64,000 nt of DNA, taken from assembly GCA_016745075.1 (NCBI GenBank), contig JADGDD010000001.1, positions 559,125 through 623,124 on the forward strand, given 5' to 3'. The first letter of the stretch is position 1. Every line of letters starts with the position of its first letter. Positions 9,487 through 18,898 of the stretch are shown here, one piece after another. The notes beneath the pieces were generated by a model. That model was not told the DNA's origin and did no database searches. It saw only the letters and a program-made list of their open reading frames with translations. The position numbers and the translations under genes are program-made. The DNA comes from Planctomycetota bacterium. Its GTDB lineage: Bacteria; Planctomycetota; UBA11346.

Positions 9487-10158
9487 ATGCGTTTACTCAT
9501 ATCTGTTCTGATCATCTTCTTTTGCACTAGCGGTCTCAGTTCAGCAGAAAGCCTGCCGCCTAAAGTTGTGGATTTAATGGATGATTATCAAAAAGCTTCT
9601 GCAAAAATCATCGAAGAAGCCTTGGAAGATATTGCTAAGGAGCGAAAATCAGTTATTAGGAGTCTGGAAAAAGAGCAAAAGAGAGAGGTAAAAAAAGGTG
9701 AACTTGATACCGCGCTTGCTATAAAGCACCTCGTATCGGAGTTATCACAACCAATAGTGGAATCACCAGAACTAGACAAAGGCCTTGTTGATTTATTTGG
9801 AACTGCCGATGCTGGTCAGCATGCTCAAACGGGACGTTTAGCTGGTGGTGTACAAATTGGTGACTTGGACGCTTATATCGTGAGTTTTGATATGATGAAA
9901 GATGATAAGGTGATAAAACATTTTTCACCCGATGGCTTTACAAAATTTGCCTCCTTAATTGCAGAGCGTAGCAAGCGAAAAGGCAAAGCTGCAGCAGCAA
10001 ATATTGTAAATATTGAGGGGGTCGGAGATGGACCTGCTGTTAAGAAAGAACTCGAAAAAGGACATTACTACCGCATGACCGTTCGTATAGCTGGAAAAAT
10101 CGAAGAATTTCTTTCAAAAGGGATTATGCTACAAATAGACGATTTGCCAGTAGAATAA
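9487..10158 (+). CDS. Small exported protein with coiled-coil segment, function unknown
   Basis: A 223-aa protein beginning with a clear Sec signal peptide (MRLLISVLIIFFCTSGLSSAES, cleavage near residue 21). It continues with a lysine/glutamate-rich helical stretch (about 30-95) likely to form a coiled coil, and a C-terminal part that looks like a mixed alpha/beta domain. The start chosen is the second in-frame ATG, because AAAAAGG lies 6 nt upstream and it begins the signal peptide directly; the earlier ATG at 9463 adds eight residues. Small exported helical proteins of this kind are frequent beside sugar-degradation genes in PVC genomes, but no function is recognised. A possible terminator hairpin lies about 265 nt downstream. 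Confidence 0.65.
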   Translation: MRLLISVLIIFFCTSGLSSAESLPPKVVDLMDDYQKASAKIIEEALEDIAKERKSVIRSLEKEQKREVKKGELDTALAIKHLVSELSQPIVESPELDKGLVDLFGTADAGQHAQTGRLAGGVQIGDLDAYIVSFDMMKDDKVIKHFSPDGFTKFASLIAERSKRKGKAAAANIVNIEGVGDGPAVKKELEKGHYYRMTVRIAGKIEEFLSKGIMLQIDDLPVE

Positions 10159-10981
10159 CGGGCCATTAGGCCGGAATATTGCCAACTTTCCCTTAACTGT
10201 CTGTCTCAATTGAAGCTCCTATATTCGTCCACTTTTGGGCGCAAACAGCGTAGTCATTTAGTAGAAAAGTTATCTATTAGCCATGTGGATTATGACTGCG
10301 CTAACCAAGATCTAATTTTAACCGAAATTATCCCAAAAAACTTAGTTGTAAGGCTTGGTTCTCTGAAGAGAGACAGAAGAGATAAGTCTCAATCAAAAGC
10401 ATTGTTGAACCAGTAGCAAAATCCCAAAGCTGCGAACATTAGCTTTGGGTCTTTCTGTGGGCATAGAAGAAGTCGAATTGACATCAAACAAGGCGATGAA
10501 TTTTGAGCTTCTGCAATCTTGTCATATTGAAATATCTTATGTATGGAGATTGGTAAAGTAAAAATCGATAGGCTATTTAGGAATTCTTCAACGGAGGGAT
10601 CTTCTAGATATTTCTCCAACCATGCCTAACGAACGGAAACGATGATGTAGGACAGAGATGAATGGTTGTTCTAGCATTCGGTAATAAGTCAGGTCGTCGT
10701 CATTCTAGGTCTTAAGATGAAAATTGAAGTGAGCAGGAGTTCCTAATGAAGCACTCTCTCGTTATTTATAATGTCCGATAATGTATATTATGTAATATTT
10801 AAATATCCTCAAGTGATGTTATATATAATACTTACGTATTTTGTTGAAAAACTTTATGAAACTCTGCTTCGGCTCAGTTGTTATCGATTTGTGGCTGGAA
10901 CTTAGCCCTTGAGGCATTTGGATGTGCGCTAGACTTTGCGAACTACTATTCTAATCGATTTTCTTATACTGGAGAACCTTG
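10159..10981. other. Gene-poor 0.8 kb stretch upstream of clpP
   Basis: I see no convincing gene. The open frames here are short, lack ribosome sites and have odd composition. The stretch includes one terminator-like hairpin (10423-10449) and a very AT-rich patch around 10770-10850 that may carry the clpP promoter. In many bacteria tig precedes clpP; it is absent here, and the region may be the remains of a lost gene. Confidence 0.5.
10423..10449. terminator. Possible transcription terminator hairpin
   Basis: CCCAAAGCT and AGCTTTGGG form a perfect 9-bp stem with a 9-nt loop, followed on the + strand by TCTTTCTG. The T run is short, so it may be an operator or a weak terminator. Confidence 0.4.
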
Positions 10982-11578
10982 ATGCCGATTCCCTATGTCA
11001 TTGAGAAAGATTCGCGCGGCGAGCGCAGCTACGACATTTACTCACGTTTGCTCAAAGATCGTATTATCTTTCTTGGCGAGCCCATTGATGACCATGTTGC
11101 CAATGTTATTATTGCGCAGCTACTTTTTTTGCAGAGCCAAAAACGTGATGCGGATATAACGCTTTATATCAACTGCCCTGGTGGATACGTGAATGATGGC
11201 TTAGCGATTTATGACACAATGCAGTATTTGCACTGTGATGTTGCAACAGTCTGTATTGGCCAAGCTGCCAGTATGGGCGCATTCCTGCTGAGCGCTGGAA
11301 CAAAAGGCAAACGCCTCGCTTTGCCAAACAGCCGTATCATGATGCATCAACCATCTGGCGGTGCACAGGGACAGGCTTCAGATATAGACATTCAGGCTCA
11401 AGAAATTCTTCGCCTAAAAGAGAACCTGAACCGCATTCTTTCCGAAAACACAGGACAGGACATAGACCGTATTGCAGAAGATTGTGAACGTGATTTTTAC
11501 ATGTCTGCTGATGAAGCCTGTACATACGGCGTCATTGACAAAGTTGTGAGCAAACCTGTTCAAGAGCCAGAGGCTTAA
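10982..11578 (+). CDS. clpP: ATP-dependent Clp protease proteolytic subunit
   Basis: A 198-aa ClpP, the standard length. The serine-protease triad is intact: Ser97 in GQAASMGAF, His122 in MMHQPSGG, and Asp171 in the CERDFYMSA block. Fourteen subunits form the barrel that degrades proteins fed by ClpX. The oxyanion-region motif reads INCPGG where most ClpPs have INSPGG, a mild oddity. The start is the ATG with GGAG 7 nt upstream; an overlapping TTG one codon earlier is less likely. clpX follows after 46 nt on the same strand and the pair is surely co-transcribed. No tig gene precedes it. Confidence 0.96.
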   Translation: MPIPYVIEKDSRGERSYDIYSRLLKDRIIFLGEPIDDHVANVIIAQLLFLQSQKRDADITLYINCPGGYVNDGLAIYDTMQYLHCDVATVCIGQAASMGAFLLSAGTKGKRLALPNSRIMMHQPSGGAQGQASDIDIQAQEILRLKENLNRILSENTGQDIDRIAEDCERDFYMSADEACTYGVIDKVVSKPVQEPEA

Positions 11579-11624
11579 AACTACCACAAGCCCATACACA
11601 TTGGCAAAACAATGGAAAGACATA

Positions 11625-12974
11625 ATGGCTAAGAAGAAAAACTCTCCAGATGAATGTAGCTTTTGTGGTCGTGATAACGATCAAGTAGAGCGCCTTATCT
11701 CAGGTCCTCCTGGGACATATATTTGTAATGAATGCGTTGATGTGTGTTCATCATTATTACACAGCAATGATCGTGATGGTGCGGATGAAGAGACGCAGGG
11801 GGCCGTTCCTGATTTATTAAAAGATTTGCCGTCCCCCTCTCAAATCAAAGCTCATCTAGATGAGTATATCATTGGCCAAGAACGTACCAAACGAATCATC
11901 TCGGTTGCTGTTTATAATCATTATAAGCGACTCTCAAATAATTACAAAAATAGCGGTATAGAACTTGAGAAATCAAATATCCTTCTGCTTGGCCCTACAG
12001 GCTGCGGAAAAACGGCGATAGCACGCTGTTTAGCAAAACTCTTAAATGTACCGTTTGCGATAGGTGATGCGACCACCATAACAGAAGCAGGTTATGTTGG
12101 CGAAGATGTTGAAAACTTGCTATTACGCTTGATTCAAAGTGCCGATTTTGAAATTGCTCAAGCGGAAATGGGTATTCTATATATTGACGAGATTGATAAG
12201 ATTGGTCGTTCTGGTGGCAATGTTAGTATTACAAGAGATGTCAGCGGAGAGGGTGTTCAACAAAGTTTATTAAAACTTATTGAAGGTACTGTTTCAAATG
12301 TCCCCCCTGCTGGTGGACGAAAACATCCAGAACAAAAATATTTACAAATCAACACTCAAAATATTTTATTTATTTGTGGCGGTGCTTTTTCTGGCATGGG
12401 AGAGATCGTTCGTCGTCGCCTTGGTGATGGCGTTGTTGGCTTTACTCTTGATGGTGAAGAAACCGAAGCCAGTCTCAATGAAAATGATGAAAGCTGGCTG
12501 CTAGCTCAAGTTCGCCCAGAAGACTTAATTGAATTTGGACTCATCCCTGAATTTGTTGGCCGCCTTCCTGTTGTAACAACACTTGATGAGCTGAACGAAG
12601 ACGCTCTCATTAATATTTTGACCCAACCTGCGAACGCCTTAGTTAAGCAGTATCAGGTGCTTTTTGATATGGACGGCATTCAGCTAGACTTTACACAAGA
12701 TGCTTTGATTGCGATTGCGGCCCGTGCTATGGAACGGAAAACAGGCGCTCGTGCATTACGTTCCATCATGGAAGAAGTTATGCTGGATATTATGTTTGAC
12801 CTTCCAGATCATAGTAACAAGGGGATTGTTTCCTGCACAATAACAGAAGATGTTGTTCTCGGTACTGGGAAACCGGTTTTATCAAATAAAGAACTTTCCA
12901 GTAAGGCCACCTCTTCAGCAAAAACGAAAAAAACACCTCCACGAAAATCAGCTACCAAAAGTAAGCGGGCTTAG
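11625..12974 (+). CDS. clpX: ATP-dependent Clp protease ATP-binding subunit ClpX
   Basis: A 449-aa ClpX unfoldase. The N-terminal zinc-binding domain shows Cys11, Cys14, Cys34 and Cys37. The AAA+ module has Walker A GPTGCGKT (123-130), Walker [11 protein letters not shown], and the [12 protein letters not shown] block that precedes the small domain. A lysine/serine-rich tail of about 30 residues is probably disordered. It recognises tagged substrates, unfolds them with ATP and threads them into ClpP. The start used is the ATG with GGAAAG 5 nt upstream, which makes the zinc domain start at the usual place; a TTG 24 nt earlier is an unlikely alternative. It lies between clpP and an rRNA methyltransferase gene that follows after 3 nt. 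Confidence 0.96.
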   Translation: MAKKKNSPDECSFCGRDNDQVERLISGPPGTYICNECVDVCSSLLHSNDRDGADEETQGAVPDLLKDLPSPSQIKAHLDEYIIGQERTKRIISVAVYNHYKRLSNNYKNSGIELEKSNILLLGPTGCGKTAIARCLAKLLNVPFAIGDATTITEAGYVGEDVENLLLRLIQSADFEIAQAEMGILYIDEIDKIGRSGGNVSITRDVSGEGVQQSLLKLIEGTVSNVPPAGGRKHPEQKYLQINTQNILFICGGAFSGMGEIVRRRLGDGVVGFTLDGEETEASLNENDESWLLAQVRPEDLIEFGLIPEFVGRLPVVTTLDELNEDALINILTQPANALVKQYQVLFDMDGIQLDFTQDALIAIAARAMERKTGARALRSIMEEVMLDIMFDLPDHSNKGIVSCTITEDVVLGTGKPVLSNKELSSKATSSAKTKKTPPRKSATKSKRA

Positions 12975-12977
12975 GTC

Positions 12978-14300
12978 ATGACTACCGACGAGCAGCAAAC
13001 AGACGAGCAATTGTCAATAGATGTACAGTCTCAAAACACTTCAGATGAGACATCCGAGCATTTTGTTGTACAAACAGTGATCGCAAAACGTCGCAAAATA
13101 GCAAATGTTTTTGCCGGTGAACCATGGGTTTATCCAAATGCTATTATAGATGCTCCTGATGAGCGTGCTTTAGTGCACGTTGTTACTGAAGATGGAAAAC
13201 ACGTCGGCTTTGGTGACTATAATCCAGATGCGCCAGTGCGCGTACGTTTATTAACAAGAGAAGAAGAATGGATGGGAGACAAGGATCTCATTGATTCGCG
13301 TTTACATACAGCGTTCTGGCGTCGAGTTGGTCTTGGTTTACAACCACAAGGTGGAGCCGTTCGTTTGGTCAATGGTGAAGGCGATGGTCTTCCTGGTATT
13401 GTTGTTGATAGCTATGGTGCAAATGTTGTTATTGATTTATACTCAGCTGGAATGCGTGATCGCATTCATCTGATCAAAGATTTCTATAAAAATATGTTAG
13501 CGGATTGTCGTTTATATGTTCGGATGGGCATTGATGCGGCTAAAAGAGAAGGGGTCCCCCCTCTTAATCCAGAAACGGTTGACGTAGAAAATAAAGATAA
13601 TGCTGATAACAGTATTGATACCGAAGAAGCGTCTGATCCAGACAATTCCAATGTATTAACTATGGCCGAAAATGGTGTCTTATTCACTATCGATATTGGT
13701 GCTTCACAAAAAACAGGTTTTTTCATTGATCAACGTGATAACCGAAGGTTAATTGCTCGTTTTGCTCAAGAACGCCGTGTTCTTGATTTGTTTTGCTATC
13801 ACGGTGGTTTTGCATTAAGCGCTATTGCTGGCGGAGCAGCTTCTGCACTTGCTATTGATTCGTCAGAGGGTGCGCTTGCTACAGCAGCTCAGAATGCGGA
13901 AAACAACGGTTTTGAATTAGAGTTGATGCAGTGTGATGTATTTAAGTGCTTCGAGCGCTTGGAGCAAACAGAGCGGCGTTTTGATTTAATTATATGTGAT
14001 CCACCAAAACTTGCGCCACGACGTGGTGACAAAGAACGTGGGCTCCGTGCTTACCGTTATCTGGTTGACCGTTGTCTAAAAATACTTGAGCCAAACGGCA
14101 TCCTTTTGTTAGCAAGTTGCTCACAAGCCATTGGTACTGAAGATTTGCGTCGTTTACTTGCTCAGCAGGGTGAAAAAAACGAGATGAATTTAGACGTGCT
14201 TGCTGAAGTGAGCCAGCCAGCGGACCATCCTTGGCCAGTTGGTTTCCCGACTGGACGTTATTTGAGTTCACTTATTGTTCATCGCAGGATGAGTCGTTAG
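12978..14300 (+). CDS. rlmI: Class I SAM-dependent rRNA methyltransferase, RlmI-like
   Basis: A 440-aa protein with the RlmI/YccW layout: a PUA-like domain (about residues 35-100, including GEPWVYPNAI), a middle domain, and a Rossmann methyltransferase domain (LDLFCYHGGFALSA for SAM binding; DLIICDPPKLAP for the catalytic motif IV). RlmI makes m5C1962 in 23S rRNA. An acidic insertion of about 30 residues (around 195-225, rich in D, E and N) interrupts the middle domain and is not usual for the family. The first 30 residues are a polar tail. It starts 3 nt after clpX and is presumably read through from it. It converges on lhgO with only 11 nt between stop codons. Confidence 0.8.
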   Translation: MTTDEQQTDEQLSIDVQSQNTSDETSEHFVVQTVIAKRRKIANVFAGEPWVYPNAIIDAPDERALVHVVTEDGKHVGFGDYNPDAPVRVRLLTREEEWMGDKDLIDSRLHTAFWRRVGLGLQPQGGAVRLVNGEGDGLPGIVVDSYGANVVIDLYSAGMRDRIHLIKDFYKNMLADCRLYVRMGIDAAKREGVPPLNPETVDVENKDNADNSIDTEEASDPDNSNVLTMAENGVLFTIDIGASQKTGFFIDQRDNRRLIARFAQERRVLDLFCYHGGFALSAIAGGAASALAIDSSEGALATAAQNAENNGFELELMQCDVFKCFERLEQTERRFDLIICDPPKLAPRRGDKERGLRAYRYLVDRCLKILEPNGILLLASCSQAIGTEDLRRLLAQQGEKNEMNLDVLAEVSQPADHPWPVGFPTGRYLSSLIVHRRMSR

Positions 14301-14311
14301 TCTCTATTTTA

Positions 14312-15523
14312 TTATGGTGGACTCGGAAACGTAAATTCTTTTTCTGCCAACTCTCGAATTGTATCGCCAATAGCTAAAGCTGCGGTTGCAGCTGGTGATG
14401 GTGCGTTTAAAACATGAATACTATTTAAACGGTGCTCTATAACAAAATCATCTAATAAGTGACCGTTACGGTCTAAGGCCTGTGCTCGTACACCAGCACG
14501 TCCTGGACTGATGTCGTCCATAGTCATGTCTGGTATCATTTTCTGCAATGCCGTAAGAAAAGCTTTTTTAGAAAATGCTCGCTTATACTCATCTAGTCCA
14601 TATTTCCATTCTCGTTTAAAGAGCCGCCATGTTCCAGGAAAACTCAAAGCGCTATAAGTATCACGGATGCTAAACCCTGTTTTACTATAGCTTTCACGTT
14701 TAAAGTTAAAAACGGCATTCGGACCACATTCAACACAGCCATCAAGCATACGAGTAAAGTGGACACCAAGAAACGGTAGGTCAGGATCAGGAACTGGATA
14801 GATCAAATGTCGAACCTTATGCTGCGCTTTTTCTGTTAATTCGTAATAATCTCCACGAAACGGAACGATGCGTAGATCAAGATTACAGCCATCTTCTTGA
14901 GCAAGTCTGTCGCACTGTAATCCACCGCAGGTAATGAGATGGCGAGCTTGAAAGGATTCTGCATTTGTATGAAGAGTTACGCCCCCCTCTTCATGTATAA
15001 TTTTGAATACGGACTTTGAAAAGAATATATCAACTCCTACGCCACGTAAGACATCAACAAGTGTTCTGCTTACCTGAGAAAAATCAATAATACCTGTTTG
15101 TGGCACGTATAAACCCGCAAGACCTTGGCAATGGGGTTCATGCTCACGAATAGTATCTGGATCTAAAGGCACTAAGCCGTTTAATCCATTTTTACGCCCT
15201 CTGTCGGCTATAGTCTCAAGAAATGGCAGCTCACGTTCGTTTGTGGCAACAAGTATTTTACCACAAATATCAAATGGAATATTATGCTCACGAGCAAACT
15301 GCTCCAGTTGATGTCGGCCAGCAGCACAGTTTTGGGCTTTAATAGACCCCGGCTTATAATACAAACCTGAATGAATAACACCGCTATTATGCCCCGTTTG
15401 GTGAACGGCTGGCCCAGTTTCTTTTTCTAAAAGACAGATGCGAAGATGTGGATGATGTTTCTGGATGGCATAGGCAGTTCCGAGCCCGACAATTCCGGCA
15501 CCAACAATGATAAGGTCATACAT
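14312..15523 (-). CDS. lhgO: L-2-hydroxyglutarate oxidase/dehydrogenase, FAD-dependent
   Basis: A 403-aa flavoprotein of the DAO family. The N-terminal Rossmann motif is DLIIVGAGIVGLGTAYAI, followed by the LhgO-specific HQTGHNSGVIHSGLYYKPGSIKA-type segment (residues about 41-63) and a C-terminal SPGRAGVRAQ block. LhgO oxidises L-2-hydroxyglutarate to 2-oxoglutarate and passes electrons to the quinone pool, on the inner face of the membrane. The start has AAGGAG 6 nt upstream. It is divergent from a LysR regulator, with a short intergenic region that includes a long palindrome, so regulation by that LysR protein is likely. Confidence 0.88.
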   Translation of the reverse strand: MYDLIIVGAGIVGLGTAYAIQKHHPHLRICLLEKETGPAVHQTGHNSGVIHSGLYYKPGSIKAQNCAAGRHQLEQFAREHNIPFDICGKILVATNERELPFLETIADRGRKNGLNGLVPLDPDTIREHEPHCQGLAGLYVPQTGIIDFSQVSRTLVDVLRGVGVDIFFSKSVFKIIHEEGGVTLHTNAESFQARHLITCGGLQCDRLAQEDGCNLDLRIVPFRGDYYELTEKAQHKVRHLIYPVPDPDLPFLGVHFTRMLDGCVECGPNAVFNFKRESYSKTGFSIRDTYSALSFPGTWRLFKREWKYGLDEYKRAFSKKAFLTALQKMIPDMTMDDISPGRAGVRAQALDRNGHLLDDFVIEHRLNSIHVLNAPSPAATAALAIGDTIRELAEKEFTFPSPP

Positions 15524-15576
15524 GATGTGCTCCTTCTGTTTACTATCCTAGCAATAACAATTCATTGATATAGTAA

Positions 15577-15604
15577 ATACTATGAATACATTTATTCATA
15601 GTAT
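15577..15604. promoter_or_regulatory. Perfect 28-bp palindrome, probable LysR operator
   Basis: ATACTATGAATA and TATTCATAGTAT are perfect 12-bp arms separated by CATT. The element lies in the 79-bp gap between lhgO and the LysR gene and covers the first possible LysR ATG (15582). This suggests that LysR translation starts at 15603 and that the regulator binds here to control itself and lhgO. Confidence 0.6.
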
Positions 15605-16505
15605 GAATATAGAAGATATTGATCTGAACTTGATGCCCGTTTTTTCAGCGCTGATGCGTCATCAATCAGTAAGCAGAGCGGCAGAACATCTCCACCTATC
15701 ACAACCGGCTGTTAGTAATGCTTTACGACGTTTACGTGTACTGTTTGATGATATGCTGTTTGTTCGTAATGGATCAAGCATGGAGGCAACGGATAAAGCT
15801 CGGTCTATTGCTCATGCCATAGAAAATGGATTGCAGGGGTTTGCTCGTGCTTTCTCTGATGAGATTTCATTTGAACCACACAAGAGCGAACGTCATTTTA
15901 TGATTGCATGTAATGATGATGTTGAATGTGCCGTTATCCCTGCCCTCATGAAAGATATTGCGGTCAGTGCCCCTTCTGTGCATATCCGTACCTGTCGTTT
16001 AACTGATACAGTAGCCCAATTGCAAAATAGTGTTGTGGATATTGTTATCGGTAGACGAACTGAGCCATTACCGCGATTTATTCAGCAAGAGCCTTGTTAT
16101 ACTGATCGCTATGTCAGTCTCTATAAAGAACGTCATTCATTACTAAAAAAAAGACCTTCTTTGAGCACATGGTTATCAGCAAAACATCTGGTTATTACTC
16201 CAACGGGTGGTGATGAAGGGCGTATCGACCATGTCTTATCTGCTGACGGACTTCAGCGGACAGTTACCATGCGTACGCATCATTTTATGGCTGCTCCCAT
16301 TATTGTGGCATCTACAGATCTTGTGGTAACGGTGCCAGAACGTGTTGCGGATATTTTTGCTGATGTATATGGCCTTCGTAAAACAAAGCCTCCATTTAAT
16401 ATACCGCCTATTTATTATACAGTGGCTTGTCATGCCAATAAGTCTGAAACCCCTGCTATTGCATGGATGCGGAAACGCATACTTGCGTGCATGCGGTGTT
16501 CCTAA
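15603..16505 (+). CDS. LysR-family transcriptional regulator
   Basis: A 300-aa regulator. The winged helix-turn-helix occupies residues 1-60 (DLNLMPVFSALMRHQSVS, then RAAEHLHLSQPAVSNALRRLR), and the rest is the periplasmic-binding-like effector domain. The DLNLLxVFxAL opening is typical of the NodD/LinR-like branch. An ATG at 15582 would add seven residues, but it lies inside a perfect palindrome and neither site has a Shine-Dalgarno sequence; the second gives the standard LysR N-terminus. It is divergent from lhgO and 34 nt upstream of a sulfatase on the same strand, so it probably controls both. The effector is unknown. Confidence 0.88.
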   Translation: MNIEDIDLNLMPVFSALMRHQSVSRAAEHLHLSQPAVSNALRRLRVLFDDMLFVRNGSSMEATDKARSIAHAIENGLQGFARAFSDEISFEPHKSERHFMIACNDDVECAVIPALMKDIAVSAPSVHIRTCRLTDTVAQLQNSVVDIVIGRRTEPLPRFIQQEPCYTDRYVSLYKERHSLLKKRPSLSTWLSAKHLVITPTGGDEGRIDHVLSADGLQRTVTMRTHHFMAAPIIVASTDLVVTVPERVADIFADVYGLRKTKPPFNIPPIYYTVACHANKSETPAIAWMRKRILACMRCS

Positions 16506-16539
16506 CAATTCCTCCTCTCAAAGAGCAAAGGAATATATT

Positions 16540-17988
16540 ATGGCAGATCGCCCGAATATCTTATTGATCACAACTGATCAACAACGTTTTGACACTATTT
16601 CAGCACTTGGTAATGATACCATTTATACGCCGCACTTAGATTGGCTTGTTCGTAATGGTTGGCATTTTAACCGCTGTTACAGTGCAGCTCCTATTTGCGT
16701 CCCTGCCCGTCACACGATTATGACTGGATTAGATGGTCAGACTACCGGTAGACACCATATGGGAGGTTGGGGTGATGAACCTTCGGCCTTACATCCGACT
16801 ATTCCTGGCTTGCTTACTCAAAATGGCTATCAAACACATGCGTATGGAAAAATGCATTTTAATCCAATGCGCGCCCATTTTGGTTTTGAGCATATTGAGT
16901 TACCCGCAGACTATATGCGGACCATGGCAAAACACCCAGAGCTTGGTATCCCAATGGACCACGGTATCGGCCAAAATGAATCGGTTCCTGTGTTCTCGAC
17001 AGTACCAGATAGTCATAGCCTAACTCATTGGACTGTAGATAGAAGTATTAACTTCCTTGAAACACGTGATGAGTCGCGGCCATTCTTTATGTGGACCAGC
17101 TTCACCAAACCGCACGCCCCGTATGATTGCTCAAAAGAATACTGGGATCTATACGATGGCGCACCAATACCAGATGCTGTGTTTGGCGATTGGTCAGAAA
17201 AAGCAGAAGACATTCCTGACGGATGGCTGGAATCAACCTGGATGCTTAATAATACAGGGGAATTGCCAGAGCATAAGCGGAAAGCAATGAAGCGTGCATA
17301 TTATGGCTGTATTTCACAGGTGGACTACAACCTTGGTTTATTGTTTGCACGTATGAATGAAATGAAGTTGCTTGAGAATACATGGATCATTTTCACCGCT
17401 GACCATGGCGACATGCTTGGTGACCATCATATGGGGGCAAAGCATTGTCATCTAGAAGGCTCTTCTCATATTCCGATGCTCATTCGTCCGCCAGGCCCAT
17501 TGTGGGATATAGACAACGAGCAACGCCAAGGAGGCAGTGATGCAATTTGTTGTCTCGCAGACATTCTACCAACCTGTCTTGGCATTGCTGGTGTAGAGCT
17601 TCCAGAGCATGATGGTCAAGATTTGCGTCATCTCATGGATCAGAGTTCTGATGCACGCGAGCATCTATACTGTCGCTGTCAAGAGTACCATGCCGTTATT
17701 ACTGCTACTCATAAATATCACTTCATGGGACTGGGTGGTGACGAACTTTTCTTTGATATTTCTCAAGACCCAATGGAGCAACGCAATCTTATTGGTACTG
17801 GTGAAGCAGAAGAAGAACTCAATCGTTTACGTGCAATTGTTGCTGAGAATATTCGAGAACAGGGCGAAGATAACGCTGATGGCGATAAGCCTGTATCCAA
17901 AAAAGAACCACGAGACAAAGCCAGCGCCCATAGAACACTTATGCCAGGGCACCACTCACGACTTTTCCCGTGTGATGTTTTACATTAG
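16540..17988 (+). CDS. Sulfatase (type I, formylglycine-dependent)
   Basis: A 482-aa S1-family sulfatase. The N-terminal metal site is NILLITTDQQRFD, the modification motif is C-V-P-A-R with Cys53 as the residue converted to formylglycine, and the second metal site is TADHGDMLGDH. It hydrolyses sulfate esters, probably on a sulfated polysaccharide fragment. The start is the ATG with AAAGGA 8 nt upstream. No signal peptide is present, so it may act in the cytoplasm on imported sugars. An anaerobic or aerobic maturase is not in the window. It follows the LysR gene by 34 nt and ends at a bidirectional terminator. Confidence 0.9.
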   Translation: MADRPNILLITTDQQRFDTISALGNDTIYTPHLDWLVRNGWHFNRCYSAAPICVPARHTIMTGLDGQTTGRHHMGGWGDEPSALHPTIPGLLTQNGYQTHAYGKMHFNPMRAHFGFEHIELPADYMRTMAKHPELGIPMDHGIGQNESVPVFSTVPDSHSLTHWTVDRSINFLETRDESRPFFMWTSFTKPHAPYDCSKEYWDLYDGAPIPDAVFGDWSEKAEDIPDGWLESTWMLNNTGELPEHKRKAMKRAYYGCISQVDYNLGLLFARMNEMKLLENTWIIFTADHGDMLGDHHMGAKHCHLEGSSHIPMLIRPPGPLWDIDNEQRQGGSDAICCLADILPTCLGIAGVELPEHDGQDLRHLMDQSSDAREHLYCRCQEYHAVITATHKYHFMGLGGDELFFDISQDPMEQRNLIGTGEAEEELNRLRAIVAENIREQGEDNADGDKPVSKKEPRDKASAHRTLMPGHHSRLFPCDVLH

Positions 17989-18003
17989 TTTTTGACTGAA
18001 AGT

Positions 18004-18049
18004 AAAATAAAAGCGTATCTACTCAAAAGGTGGATGCGCTTTTATTTTT
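18004..18049. terminator. Bidirectional intrinsic terminator between sulfatase and ispH
   Basis: AAAATAAAAGCG and CGCTTTTATTTT form a perfect 12-bp stem around a 21-nt loop. The outer A/T tracts provide a U run in both directions, and the hairpin sits exactly between convergent genes, overlapping the ispH stop. Confidence 0.85.
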
Positions 18050-18890
18050 GACTTAAGGTGCAAATTCGCGCGTGAACTTCTTCTATCACATCTTGCGGGG
18101 TACTTGTTCCAGCAGTAATTCCAACATGTTTTTTGCCTTCAAACCATGCCTCTTCAATTTCAGTGGCTCGTTCAATGTGATAACTTGGTATGTTATTATC
18201 CTCAATGAGCGTTGACAATTTACGGGTATTAGAGCTGTTATACCCCCCTATAACAATGCCTACATCAATGTCACATTCAATTAACTCACTGATAGCCTCT
18301 TGGCGATCCTTCACCGGTTTACAAATTGTGTCAATAAAACGTAAATCGTCTAATTGGGGTAAGGCTTGAATGGCGGCAAGGACCTCTTGCACCTTTTCTG
18401 GTCTGTTGGTTGTTTGACTCACGACACCAATGCGCTTATATGTTTTTAGTTGTTCAACTTCACTCGGATCGGAAATAACGAGGCTTTTTTTGAGGTTGCC
18501 AACAACTCCTTTAATTTCTACGTGATCATGTTTGCCAATAATGACAGGAAAATACCCTTTACGCTCTAAGAATCGCGCCAGTTTATGGAGACGTACAACT
18601 AAGGGGCAAGATGCATCGAAGACCGCAAAGCCTTTTTCTTTTAGCGATTGTTTGGTTGAATCCGCTGCGCCATGAGCCGTAATCATCACATTATCAGTGG
18701 TGATACTGTCTATCTCATGACGCTCAATAATACGGACACCATTCTCCCGCAAACGCTCAACCGTTTGTGGGTTGTGTACCAACTGACCAACAACGGTTAA
18801 GTTGTTTTGGAAGTCTGGATCAAGGGCCATGTTTATAGCGTCTTGAACGCCAAAACATGTCCCCATTGCAGATGCGAGTGTTATTCTCAT
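18042..18890 (-). CDS. ispH: 4-hydroxy-3-methylbut-2-enyl diphosphate reductase
   Basis: A 282-aa IspH/LytB, last enzyme of the MEP isoprenoid pathway. It makes IPP and DMAPP with a [4Fe-4S] cluster. The three cluster cysteines are Cys12 (GTCFGVQ), Cys95 (FDASCP) and Cys190 (DTICKP). The conserved VHNP, AHG, GKHDHVEIKGVVG and AGTSTP blocks are present. The third cysteine context is normally N-T-V/I-C-x-A-T, so DTICKP is a small variant. The start gives the standard MRITLASxxGxCxGV opening. It follows acnB by 8 nt, apparently in one transcript. Confidence 0.93.
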   Translation of the reverse strand: MRITLASAMGTCFGVQDAINMALDPDFQNNLTVVGQLVHNPQTVERLRENGVRIIERHEIDSITTDNVMITAHGAADSTKQSLKEKGFAVFDASCPLVVRLHKLARFLERKGYFPVIIGKHDHVEIKGVVGNLKKSLVISDPSEVEQLKTYKRIGVVSQTTNRPEKVQEVLAAIQALPQLDDLRFIDTICKPVKDRQEAISELIECDIDVGIVIGGYNSSNTRKLSTLIEDNNIPSYHIERATEIEEAWFEGKKHVGITAGTSTPQDVIEEVHARICTLSQK

Positions 18891-18898
18891 TTGCCTAC

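Noticed and set aside
10210..10416. 68-codon open frame on the + strand before clpP
   Set aside because: No ribosome site, no domain-like composition, and it lies in a stretch where frames on both strands are short and random.
10389..10619. 76-codon open frame on the - strand before clpP
   Set aside because: Overlaps the terminator-like hairpin, lacks a Shine-Dalgarno sequence and shows no recognisable pattern.
16342..16539. Upstream extension of the sulfatase frame inside the LysR gene
   Set aside because: It overlaps the LysR coding region in another frame; the ATG at 16540 has a good ribosome site and begins the sulfatase fold.
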